Source of the DNA: Ruminococcaceae bacterium UBA3710
GTDB lineage: Bacteria > Bacillota > Clostridia > Oscillospirales > Acutalibacteraceae
Reading direction: 5' to 3'
NCBI GenBank assembly: GCA_002371985.1
Contig: DFHZ01000126.1
Coordinates: forward strand, 1 to 17,911
DNA: 17,911 bases
The translations under genes and the position numbers were made by a program. Shown in pieces: positions 7,800 through 15,413 of the stretch. The notes beneath the pieces were generated by a model. The model saw only the letters and a list, made by a program, of their open reading frames with translations, had not been told where the DNA came from and searched no databases. Positions within the stretch are counted from its first letter, which is position 1, and each line of letters opens with the position of its first letter.

Positions 7800-9528
7800 C
7801 AGCATTTCTCCCCTTTTTCAAAAGTTTCACAAATACAAATACGCCTGCAGCAAGCAAAATAACCGAAACGGTTGTAAGTGCAACCGTCAAAACCTTTCCG
7901 GTATTATTTGCACCTACATCTACGGAAATAAACTCTTTGCCGTCGTTGCCTTTCCATTTGGCGTAAAGGGTAATTGACTTAACAACTACGCTATCAAAGT
8001 TAAAATCCTTTTCATCAGCGGTTACCCAGCCCACAAATTCAGCACCTTTAAGTGTAGGTGCGGTAGGTTTAGAAGCCAAATATCCGGTTTGATTTGACAA
8101 AACCTGCGTCGGTATCTCTGTTTCGCTCCCGGTAACAAAGGTAACTTTGTATGTGTAAAGGCGTTCGTATACATTGCCGTCCTCATCGGTTATCTTTTTG
8201 AAAAGATAATCATATTTCTTCGTTCCCGAAGAAAAAACGGCGGTTAAAACATTTTTTGATACCTTGTACTTTGCATCCTGCTTTGTCGAACCGACTACAA
8301 ATTTCATTGTGTTATCCTTAAACAATGAAATAAAACCGTTATTTTCTTTGCAATAGTATGTTGCTTCGCACCCGGCATAATCTTCAAGTTCACCGAAATG
8401 TTTAATGGTGGAATTAACATTTGTCTGAACACCTAAATTATTTCTGTTTTCATCGTAAATGATAAAATCAGTCAAAATGAAGGTTGCTTTGCTATGCTCA
8501 CCGGTACCAAACCAAAGAGACGCAAAATTATAGTCCCTGCTGTATTCACCCGAAGGTTTCGAAATGACGAATATTTCTGATTTACCGCCTTTGGTTTTTT
8601 GTACTATAACCGTATAGCCTTTCTGCCTTCGCTCGACTTTTATTATGTATTCAGCACCGACCTCAAGTAAATCAATACTACTTACTTCCGTATCGTATGT
8701 TATATGCTTTATTATACCTTTGCTGTGGGGATAATCGGATTCGGGGCTGTTAGATAGTGCAACACCGTTTTGTTTGACGGCATACTCCGCACTTTCAACC
8801 TTATACTGAATATAAATATCAGAAGTTGTCGGGATTTTGACATTGCTTATAGCGATATTGTATTTATTATCAACACTAACTTCATATCTATGGTCAATGT
8901 CGGTTGCTTTAGTAAAATTAAGGTCTTGTCTTATTACATCGACAGTGCCGGAACCACAGTTATATTCAACACCTAAATCGGTACCGTATTTATCGTAACA
9001 ACGAACATTTTTAAGTGTTGCTTCGGCGTTAGAAGAATATAACCACAGGCCAAAATAATTTGCCTTGTTGGTTGCATCGCCTACTTTTTTCTCAAGTACT
9101 ATATCTTCAAGATTGTCGCCTATTGCCCGTGTTATATTGTAACGAAATCCGCCTGAAGCAACCGTCATCTTAATAAAATAAGTTGCTCCTTCTGTTAGCA
9201 TTTGTACATCAGTAGCCTGATAGCGCATAAAACCGCCGTCCGTATAAGGAAATTCCCTTGTTGCGTCCGAAGTCAGCACCAAACCGTGTTGATTACAGTT
9301 TTTCGTAAGACTTTCAACCGTATAGGTAAAATAATATTCGGTTCCAATAGCGGAACTCAGTGTTTTTTTGTTGTGAATAAATATCTTTGTTCCATTAAGA
9401 AAAACACGATAATCGACCTTGCTTGGCACAACCGCTCTAACCGTTAATAACTGTGAAGAAAACATGCTCACAGTCAGTATAACGGCAATTATTAAGGTTA
9501 TACACTGCTTTATTTTGATTTTAAACAT
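7780..9528 (-). CDS. Membrane-anchored surface protein with InlB-type repeat
   Basis: From the ATG at 9528 this is 582 residues. That start is chosen over an upstream ATG at 9558 because AGGAG (9536-9540) sits seven bases before it and the signal peptide then begins normally. Residues 1-32 are the signal peptide. Two related beta-rich domains follow (about 38-200 and 210-370); each ends with a Leu-Trp-Leu/Phe segment and a line like Tyr-Asp-Lys-Tyr-Gly-Thr-Asp-Leu-Gly-Val, suggesting an internal duplication. Residues about 459-525 match the Listeria-Bacteroides repeat (InlB B-repeat/Flg_new): Val-Thr-Phe-Val-Thr-Gly, Pro-Thr-Ala-Pro, Phe-Val-Gly-Trp, Ile-Thr-Leu-Tyr-Ala-Lys-Trp. A single helix (about 546-570) and a Lys/Arg tail anchor it. 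No catalytic motif is seen. It heads the transporter operon, so ligand capture at the membrane is the likely job (inference). Confidence 0.85.
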   Translation of the reverse strand: MFKIKIKQCITLIIAVILTVSMFSSQLLTVRAVVPSKVDYRVFLNGTKIFIHNKKTLSSAIGTEYYFTYTVESLTKNCNQHGLVLTSDATREFPYTDGGFMRYQATDVQMLTEGATYFIKMTVASGGFRYNITRAIGDNLEDIVLEKKVGDATNKANYFGLWLYSSNAEATLKNVRCYDKYGTDLGVEYNCGSGTVDVIRQDLNFTKATDIDHRYEVSVDNKYNIAISNVKIPTTSDIYIQYKVESAEYAVKQNGVALSNSPESDYPHSKGIIKHITYDTEVSSIDLLEVGAEYIIKVERRQKGYTVIVQKTKGGKSEIFVISKPSGEYSRDYNFASLWFGTGEHSKATFILTDFIIYDENRNNLGVQTNVNSTIKHFGELEDYAGCEATYYCKENNGFISLFKDNTMKFVVGSTKQDAKYKVSKNVLTAVFSSGTKKYDYLFKKITDEDGNVYERLYTYKVTFVTGSETEIPTQVLSNQTGYLASKPTAPTLKGAEFVGWVTADEKDFNFDSVVVKSITLYAKWKGNDGKEFISVDVGANNTGKVLTVALTTVSVILLAAGVFVFVKLLKKGRNADDSGKE

Positions 9529-9564
9529 ATTCCCACTCCTGTTCTTTTTAATGGGCAAAAATAC

Positions 9565-9607
9565 CGATTGAGGCGGTCGGGGAAATCCCCCGAAACCGCC
9601 ATAATCG
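9565..9607 (-). terminator. Hairpin plus T-rich tract between the large secreted gene and the transporter operon
   Basis: An inner stem pairs 9572-9577 with 9595-9600 (GGCGGT/ACCGCC) and 9578-9582 with 9588-9592 (CGGGG/CCCCG), with a 5-base loop and a 2-base bulge. An outer CGATT/AATCG stem pairs 9565-9569 with 9603-9607. On the minus strand it is followed at once by a T-rich tract (GTATTTTT, 9557-9564). This fits an intrinsic terminator, complete or partial, for the 1516-residue gene. It also lies inside the leader of the promoter at 9637-9645. Confidence 0.65.
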
Positions 9608-9636
9608 ATATATGAGGTGAAAAACGCTCTAACTAT

Positions 9637-9645
9637 ATTATAACA
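9637..9645 (-). promoter_or_regulatory. Extended -10 promoter element upstream of the transporter operon
   Basis: The minus strand reads TGTTATAAT, a perfect extended -10 (TGnTATAAT). The -35 region, 17 bases further up (TTTCCC), is weak, which an extended -10 tolerates. Transcription would start near 9630 and pass through the hairpin at 9565-9607 before the gene starting at 9528. Confidence 0.5.
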
Positions 9646-9686
9646 TCTGTTCTCTGCATGGGAAAGACACCAAAGAAAGGTAATTT

Positions 9687-12600
9687 TTATCTTCCAAGCA
9701 AAATATTTATGAGTGCCGTCAACTGGTCGGCAGCAGTTTCCTGATTTAGTTTTTGCAGAGCGTTAATTCCGGATTTATTGAGTGTTACCGATCCGGTAAG
9801 ATATTTCTTTAACTTTATAATATCACGAATATCTATTGAACCGTCTGCAGTAATATCTCCTACCTTATAAATAACAACATTATAGGTAGAGCCGTTTGCA
9901 TACTTAACGGTATATACACCACAAGCTGTAATCTCATATCCTGTCTGTTTTGCAACACCGTTAACTGTACCTGCTTCGGAAAGTGTGAAACTTGCGGTAG
10001 CGCCATCGATAACTACATCATTATAGTCTTCAAGAATAACAAGGGCACCTTCGCCGGAATCAAGGGTAAGATCAAGAGTACTTACGGAATTATAAGTTGT
10101 CTTAACTCCGTCTTTTATAACAGTTACATCCTGAGAGTCGCCAAATGTGAGGGTAATAGTCTGTGTAGCATTTTCAGTTGTATCATAGTTCACAACATAG
10201 TATGCTTCACTTGAATGATAATCAAACGCACCGACCATTGCACCTGCGCTCTTGCTTGCAGTAACATTATAGAGTTTGTCGGTATATTTACCACCGGTCT
10301 TTGACAAGATGCCACTAAAGGTGTAACTACGCTGTGTTGCGGCGGTAGTCATATCGCTTGCCGCATTTCCAACGGTGATAACACCCTTACTGTCGGCATT
10401 CATAAGAACATCGTCAACAGCTGAAATCTGGGTATTGGCTCTTTGAACCATTGGATAGTATCTGTTAGTATTGCCGTCGGCACCGATAATACCGTTACGG
10501 TCATAGTCATACTGATTATTCTCTACATCAACTTTCGCAAAATATGCGGGCTGGAATAATGGGAAGTATGTAATACCCTTTGCACCAAAGGCAAGAGAGG
10601 TATTAACATTCCAGAGAATATCGGCTTCTTTGCAGTAATAAGCGGTAGCGCCTTCGGCTCCGTCATCACGGAAATCGCAACCTGCCGAAATATATGACCA
10701 GAAAGGCTTGCTGCTATCAATAGATTTCTTACGCATAGTGTCAAGTGTTTCAAAGTATGCGTTACGCTTATAACCCTTAATTGTGTCATTGCTTTCTAAG
10801 TAGAGATAACTGTCGAAAGCAAGATAATCAACATCCGGCTCAACTTCATCAACAAGACCGTATTCACCGGGAGTATATGCGCCGGCACCTTGAATAACAT
10901 ATCCACCGGAAACATTGGAATAGTCCTTTAAGGTTCCGAGCAAATCATCATAATATTTATAGCGTAGATAATAATCTGCATTCCAGTCGCCATCTGTAGA
11001 TGGCTTAGGCTCACCTATAACTTCAATGCCGTATACAGAATCGTATATACCGTATTGAGCCATAGCATTTGCCAATTCGGAAGCGGTGCTTACCGTGGTC
11101 TGTGCTGTAACATTATCATTTTCGTCTTTCGTTAATACATTTGTAGACGGGTCTGTTATGTAAACACCTATGCCGTATTTTTCGGCAAGAGCAAGAAGAC
11201 GCAAAATGTCTCTGTCGTTACCGGTGCCCCACTTGGTAGGTTGATAGGTTATCATATTGATACCGCTGTTTTTTAGAGTACTAAACATAGCATCGGTAAT
11301 ATCGGCAGTTTTATCAGGACCGTAGTATCCGCCTATAGGCATAACATTTTTACCGCCTTCGTAATTAAAGCCGATTGAATCGCCGTAGTTAGCACCTACA
11401 ATGGAGTCAACCTTTGTTACATCGCCTTTTACAGCCATAAAGAGTGCTGAGTCAGCCTCGTTTAAAACACCATCGTTATTAAGGTCAGCGGCGAGAACAG
11501 AAGCTCTTGTAACCGCACCGTACTTTAACATACCTACGGTAGCATAAGCGTCTTTGTAAACAGAATCACCTGCAACGAAAGCAGATCCGTCGAGATTTGT
11601 ATCGCCTAACTTATAAAGCGAAATTGTGCGGCTTGCAACCGGCTCGCCGTCGAGCATATACTCTACTTTATAATCACCGGGAGCATTTAACACTTCGCCC
11701 GAGTTCATAGTTGTACCGTTTACTCTGAATGTAGGCCAACCTTTAAGCAAATAGTTGCCATTAGCAAGATTGTATTCAAGATTTAAGAGTTTTGCATTGT
11801 TAAGAGGTGTTCTTGCATAGGTGCAGTTGGTTGTAGCGTTTGTTCCTCTGATTCCGAGGCAGGTCATATCTGCTAAGGTAGCTGCGTCATATTTTGTTAT
11901 AAGTGCTTTATTCAAAAACTGATCGTTAACCCAAACTGCAATTCCTAATGAATTTGCACCGTAGACAGTAGTCTTAACTTTAAGATTTACAAACTCAGAC
12001 GGACTGTAATTATAAGGAGCTACAGAAATATCGCCCAAATTTATTTTATCGGCATTGGGAAGCGAACCGCCATGAACAGATCCTATGTAAAGTGAAGTTC
12101 CGGACATATAGAATCTTATCTGCTCACCGTCGCCATAGAATCCTGTAGATGTCTTATTCTTTGAAGGCCATGCCATAAACGGATTCATGCCGCTCGGTAT
12201 TTTAAGATCAACATCTACATACGAATTGTTAAGATCGGATGTGTTACCTGTATACTCACCTGCAAGAGCGGAGGCATAAGCAGTTCCTTCGATGGCAACA
12301 GAAGCACCGATATTATCAAAATCATCGGCAACTATTCTCTTGTATCCGTCAAGTTGAGTATCGGTGTCAATCGCGGATTTAACGCTAACCGCTTTGGAAA
12401 CTGTCTTAATTGCCGTTCCGATTCCGGTTTGCGATGCTGTCTGATTGGTCTTTCCTTCAGGAACAGCAGCATCCGGACCGTAAACAAAATTAGTTGTTAC
12501 TTCGCACGCAAATTTATCATTAAGCCATAACTGTGCTGTAACGCTATATTCATTTTCGCTTACCGTTTTAATATCGGTTCTGAGTTTGACATTAAAGTAT

Positions 12601-14237
12601 TCACTCGGAGAGATACCAAAATCGCTTGCAGTTAAGGTTGCAAGATCAGTAAGATCACGATAATGGTTGTATTTTGAAAGAATAAATTTAGTGCTGCCGT
12701 TAAAGCCTAAGTAAAGTGAATTTGTCCACTTAGCGTAAGCCAGATACTGGAATGCAGCACCTCCGCGCCCGGTTTCACCGCCGTAATTTAAGTCAACATC
12801 CAAGTAAGTCTTATTGAAATTAGTGAGATATGATGTGGCGGTATCGCTTACGGCGAAGTTTACGATGCCGTCGCTACTAACAGTCTTGTTGAAATCAAAC
12901 ATATCAACGCGTCTGTAACCGTCAAGCTCTTCGTTTATATCCTTTGACTCTCTTAAAAGCCAGTTAGTAGCGCCTTGTCTTCTGATTGCTAAGCCGTTAC
13001 GCATATCGGTAGCTTCTAAAACAAGCTCATCGGCAAAACGGTTGTTTATCCAAATCTGAATAACAGCGTCTCTTTTCGTATTATCAGAAGCATTAGCAGA
13101 GAAATCAGAACGAATCTTAAGATTGAAAAACTCTGTATTTGTTGCTCTGCCAAATGCGCGAAGGTCGTATGTCATGGTCGAATCAATTACCGCTGTGCCC
13201 TGATCATTTGTTTTACGGTAATCAATTTTAAGGTTATTGGCATCATTCCAGTAAATTACCAAATCATCGTACCAGTGTACTCTTTCATATAGGAATATCG
13301 CCGAAGTATCGCTTGCGCTTCCATTTTGGTTTATATCGAAATCAAAATATTTTTTATCAAGCGAGTAAACATTTGCAGTTTCCGGAGATGTATTAGATGT
13401 AATTATAGGTTGATTATAACTACGGAATGTGATTTTATTGTTGTTGTCAATCGCCATACCCATAGGAGTAGCAGGGATGCTGGTTCCGGTGTTATTACCG
13501 GTCTTAAAATCGGAAATTGAAATCTTTTCATATCCTTCAAATTCTTCTTCAAGAATCTTCGGAACGCGCATTGTAAGAAGACCCGCCTCCTGACCGGTCG
13601 TGAAAACGCTGCGGGTATGAGCATCCTCGCTGAACTTGCCGCCGTCTACATATATATCGTTTACCCACAAATGCCATGTAACAGTTTCGGTTGTAGCACT
13701 TGCCGAGGCTTTTTCAACGTTAGTTGCAAGTTTTACATTAAAGAAGCCCGAATTAGAAACGCCCTGTGCGGCGGGTGTCGCCTGACATAATGTTGAAACG
13801 GTTTGTGAAGCATCATAGTGAGCAAGAACAAAATTCGTTCCGCCATACATATAAAGGTAGAAGGAATTTCTATACTTCTCATTACCCTGCCAACTGAGCG
13901 CATAAGCACCGTTGCCTGTTGCACCGCCGAAGTTCATATCGACGTCAAGGTATGTCTTACCGCCGAAACTTCCGGCATAACCGGCAGCAACATGACCTTT
14001 TACCGTCCACAAATTATCGTCACCGTCATTATCCTGATTCATAATGCGGTAACCGCTTGCGGTAGCGACAATTTCATTAACGGTTATTCGCTTATAACCG
14101 TCCAACGAAATTTCCGAAAGCCCCGTTTCGAGGATCTCGGCTGCACCGACGGTGGTAGCAAGCCCGATAAGACCTACATAAACCATCGAAAATAAAAGGG
14201 CTAAGCTGAGTGCCAAAGAAACAATTTTTTTCTGCAT
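9687..14237 (-). CDS. Large secreted modular protein: four beta-sandwich repeats, dockerin pair, GH-like barrel, degenerate dockerin
   Basis: This 1516-residue exported protein has a signal peptide at 1-32. Four tandem repeats begin near residues 44, 230, 436 and 628. Each opens with a Leu-Asp-Gly-Tyr-Lys-Arg-like motif and contains a Leu-Trp-Leu-Asn-Asp-Lys-like strand, as in LamG/CBM jelly rolls. After a small beta domain (about 822-875), two dockerin-type calcium loops start at Asp879 and Asp918. The barrel (about 966-1290) is homologous to the lipoprotein at 1441-2868, with Glu1076 in Ile-Gly-Glu-Pro as candidate acid/base and Leu-Ala-Phe-Gly-Ala-Lys-Gly-Ile-Thr-Tyr-Phe-Pro near 1216. A beta region follows, then a C-terminal dockerin-like segment from Asp1461 whose second calcium loop has lost its acidic residues. 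GGAGG precedes the ATG. It is first in the locus, divergent from the AraC-type gene. Likely a secreted glycan-degrading enzyme; the substrate and family are not recognised. Confidence 0.85.
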   Translation of the reverse strand: MQKKIVSLALSLALLFSMVYVGLIGLATTVGAAEILETGLSEISLDGYKRITVNEIVATASGYRIMNQDNDGDDNLWTVKGHVAAGYAGSFGGKTYLDVDMNFGGATGNGAYALSWQGNEKYRNSFYLYMYGGTNFVLAHYDASQTVSTLCQATPAAQGVSNSGFFNVKLATNVEKASASATTETVTWHLWVNDIYVDGGKFSEDAHTRSVFTTGQEAGLLTMRVPKILEEEFEGYEKISISDFKTGNNTGTSIPATPMGMAIDNNNKITFRSYNQPIITSNTSPETANVYSLDKKYFDFDINQNGSASDTSAIFLYERVHWYDDLVIYWNDANNLKIDYRKTNDQGTAVIDSTMTYDLRAFGRATNTEFFNLKIRSDFSANASDNTKRDAVIQIWINNRFADELVLEATDMRNGLAIRRQGATNWLLRESKDINEELDGYRRVDMFDFNKTVSSDGIVNFAVSDTATSYLTNFNKTYLDVDLNYGGETGRGGAAFQYLAYAKWTNSLYLGFNGSTKFILSKYNHYRDLTDLATLTASDFGISPSEYFNVKLRTDIKTVSENEYSVTAQLWLNDKFACEVTTNFVYGPDAAVPEGKTNQTASQTGIGTAIKTVSKAVSVKSAIDTDTQLDGYKRIVADDFDNIGASVAIEGTAYASALAGEYTGNTSDLNNSYVDVDLKIPSGMNPFMAWPSKNKTSTGFYGDGEQIRFYMSGTSLYIGSVHGGSLPNADKINLGDISVAPYNYSPSEFVNLKVKTTVYGANSLGIAVWVNDQFLNKALITKYDAATLADMTCLGIRGTNATTNCTYARTPLNNAKLLNLEYNLANGNYLLKGWPTFRVNGTTMNSGEVLNAPGDYKVEYMLDGEPVASRTISLYKLGDTNLDGSAFVAGDSVYKDAYATVGMLKYGAVTRASVLAADLNNDGVLNEADSALFMAVKGDVTKVDSIVGANYGDSIGFNYEGGKNVMPIGGYYGPDKTADITDAMFSTLKNSGINMITYQPTKWGTGNDRDILRLLALAEKYGIGVYITDPSTNVLTKDENDNVTAQTTVSTASELANAMAQYGIYDSVYGIEVIGEPKPSTDGDWNADYYLRYKYYDDLLGTLKDYSNVSGGYVIQGAGAYTPGEYGLVDEVEPDVDYLAFDSYLYLESNDTIKGYKRNAYFETLDTMRKKSIDSSKPFWSYISAGCDFRDDGAEGATAYYCKEADILWNVNTSLAFGAKGITYFPLFQPAYFAKVDVENNQYDYDRNGIIGADGNTNRYYPMVQRANTQISAVDDVLMNADSKGVITVGNAASDMTTAATQRSYTFSGILSKTGGKYTDKLYNVTASKSAGAMVGAFDYHSSEAYYVVNYDTTENATQTITLTFGDSQDVTVIKDGVKTTYNSVSTLDLTLDSGEGALVILEDYNDVVIDGATASFTLSEAGTVNGVAKQTGYEITACGVYTVKYANGSTYNVVIYKVGDITADGSIDIRDIIKLKKYLTGSVTLNKSGINALQKLNQETAADQLTALINILLGR
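12300..14106 (-). repeat. Four tandem beta-sandwich modules (about 190-205 aa) in the large secreted protein
   Basis: The module-opening motif (Gly-Tyr with flanking Leu-Asp or Phe-Glu and basic residues) recurs with its acidic residue at positions 46, 234, 439 and 630, giving spacings of about 188, 205 and 191. Later shared segments are a strand ending Phe-Phe-Asn-Val-Lys-Leu or Phe-Val-Asn-Leu-Lys-Val, then Trp-Ile/Leu/Val-Asn-Asp/Asn. Divergence is at protein level, so this array is older than the near-identical one at 1-1298. The left boundary given is approximate; the fourth module runs on to about 11780. Confidence 0.75.
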
Positions 14238-14273
14238 AGTAGTACCTCCATTTAAAAATTTTTGCCTATTTCT

Positions 14274-14288
14274 AATTGTGGCTAATTA
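14274..14288 (+). promoter_or_regulatory. Candidate operator half A of a long-range inverted pair
   Basis: The plus strand reads AATTGTGGCTAATTA. Its reverse complement recurs at 14409-14423 with one mismatch in 15. It lies between the presumed start of transcription and the ATG of the large secreted gene, where a bound protein would block or loop. Confidence 0.5.
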
Positions 14289-14320
14289 AACCTTTTTGCC
14301 AAAATTACAACTTCATATTC

Positions 14321-14329
14321 TTTATAGCA
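14321..14329 (-). promoter_or_regulatory. Possible extended -10 for the large secreted gene
   Basis: The minus strand reads TGCTATAAA, close to an extended -10 (TGnTATAAT). No convincing -35 is found at the usual distance, which fits an activator-dependent promoter. It lies between the two halves of the inverted operator pair. Confidence 0.4.
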
Positions 14330-14380
14330 CATACCAAATATCTTTGATAATACCGGCAAAAATGCCTTAAAGTACATATC

Positions 14381-14398
14381 GTTGGCAATCTTGCTAAC
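14381..14398. promoter_or_regulatory. 18-bp near-perfect palindrome, candidate operator
   Basis: GTTGGCAATCTTGCTAAC has two 8-base arms that match as an inverted repeat at 7 of 8 positions around a 2-base centre. It lies about 55 bp upstream of the possible -10 of the large secreted gene and 57 bp upstream of the regulator's -35, so one dimeric protein could act on both promoters. Confidence 0.5.
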
Positions 14399-14408
14399 AA
14401 TCAGAGCA

Positions 14409-14423
14409 TAATAAGCCACAATT
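14409..14423 (-). promoter_or_regulatory. Candidate operator half B of a long-range inverted pair
   Basis: The plus strand reads TAATAAGCCACAATT, the reverse complement (14 of 15) of the site at 14274-14288. The centres are 135 bp apart, about 13 helical turns. It lies 31 bp before the -35 of the regulator promoter, a usual position for an AraC-type site. Confidence 0.5.
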
Positions 14424-14454
14424 TTTAGCTATATTAACTATATCAAAAAAGCAC

Positions 14455-14483
14455 TTGCATAACAATACATAAAAAGGTATAAT
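14455..14483 (+). promoter_or_regulatory. Sigma-A promoter of the AraC-family gene
   Basis: TTGCAT (14455-14460) and a perfect TATAAT (14478-14483) are separated by exactly 17 bases. Transcription would begin near 14490, leaving a leader of about 23 bases that includes the GGAGG at 14502-14506. Confidence 0.75.
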
Positions 14484-14512
14484 AATTATACAATCGGTCA
14501 CGGAGGCAGAAT

Positions 14513-15400
14513 ATGGAAAACAATTTTTCAAGAATACCTTTTGAACAGGTCATAGAAATCGAAAATATAATTACTCTTTTTTATATGGAATTATCAAAAC
14601 AATTCAGTTATGAAGGCGAGCGTCACGACTTCTGGGAACTTGTGTATATTGACCAAGGCGAAATGATATGTACTTCCGAGGATAATATGTTTACTCTTAA
14701 AAACGGCGAACTTGTTTTTCACCAACCAAATGAGTTTCATAACCTTGCAGGCGACGGCGAGCATTCGCCTAATGTCAGCATTATAACATTTGACTGCCAT
14801 AGCCCTGCTATGCAGAAATTCTCCGGAAAAATCTTCAAACTAACGGCGGATGAAAAGAATCTCTTGTCTTTGCTCTTTGACGAAGGACTTGCATGTTTCC
14901 GTATGGAAGACGAAAACAATCCGCTCATACAAAAACTTCACAGAAGAGAAAACTCCCCTTTTGGTTGCAGTCAAATGACAAAAAACCTTCTTGAAATATT
15001 CCTTATAATGCTTAGTCGCAATAAAATCGTCGCTACCCGTACTGAGCGAAAGAATTATCTTATAAACGGTATTAATATTTCGGTCGAGGTAAAGCAGATA
15101 CTTGACTTTATGAACGAAAGAATCTATGGTTCCTTAAGCGTTAAGGAAATAGCGGATATGCTTCACAGAAGCGAAAGTTACACCAAAAAGTTATTTACAA
15201 AATATTATCCAGGCGGAATAATCAAGTATTATAATTCGCTAAAAGCAAAAGAAGCACGACGATTAATAAGGAACGGAGAATATTCAATGGCGCAAATCTC
15301 GGATATACTTTGTTTCGACAGTCCGCAGTATTTCTCCCGCTGCTTTAAGCAAATATGTCATATGACCCCTTCGCAGTATAAAAAGTCGATAGTAAAATAA
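14513..15400 (+). CDS. AraC-family transcriptional regulator with cupin sensor
   Basis: This 295-residue protein starts at the ATG at 14513, preceded by GGAGG six bases away. The N-terminal half (about 20-130) is an AraC-type cupin: Arg-His-Asp-Phe-Trp-Glu-Leu-Val-Tyr-Ile near 37, an Asp-Gln-Gly turn, Gly-Glu-Leu-Val-Phe-His-Gln-Pro near 65 and Glu-Phe-His-Asn. This is the usual pocket for a sugar or similar ligand. The C-terminal 103 residues (193-295) carry the two helix-turn-helix motifs: Leu-Ser-Val-Lys-Glu-Ile-Ala-Asp-Met-Leu in the first, and Ile-Ser-Asp-Ile-Leu-Cys-Phe-Asp-Ser-Pro-Gln-Tyr-Phe-Ser-Arg-Cys-Phe-Lys in the second. It is divergent from the large secreted gene, so it most likely controls the glycan locus, probably as activator, and may control itself. 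The ligand is unknown. Confidence 0.95.
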   Translation: MENNFSRIPFEQVIEIENIITLFYMELSKQFSYEGERHDFWELVYIDQGEMICTSEDNMFTLKNGELVFHQPNEFHNLAGDGEHSPNVSIITFDCHSPAMQKFSGKIFKLTADEKNLLSLLFDEGLACFRMEDENNPLIQKLHRRENSPFGCSQMTKNLLEIFLIMLSRNKIVATRTERKNYLINGINISVEVKQILDFMNERIYGSLSVKEIADMLHRSESYTKKLFTKYYPGGIIKYYNSLKAKEARRLIRNGEYSMAQISDILCFDSPQYFSRCFKQICHMTPSQYKKSIVK

Positions 15401-15413
15401 ACTACTGCCAGTA

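Noticed and set aside
9529..9558. Upstream ATG at 9558 as start of the InlB-repeat surface protein
   Set aside because: It has no ribosome binding site, it would lie in the T-tail of the terminator-like hairpin, and it adds ten residues before a normal signal peptide. The ATG at 9528 has AGGAG at seven bases.
13818..14195. A 125-codon plus-strand frame inside the large secreted gene
   Set aside because: It is antisense to the signal peptide and first repeat, which are clearly coding, and it lacks a credible start signal.
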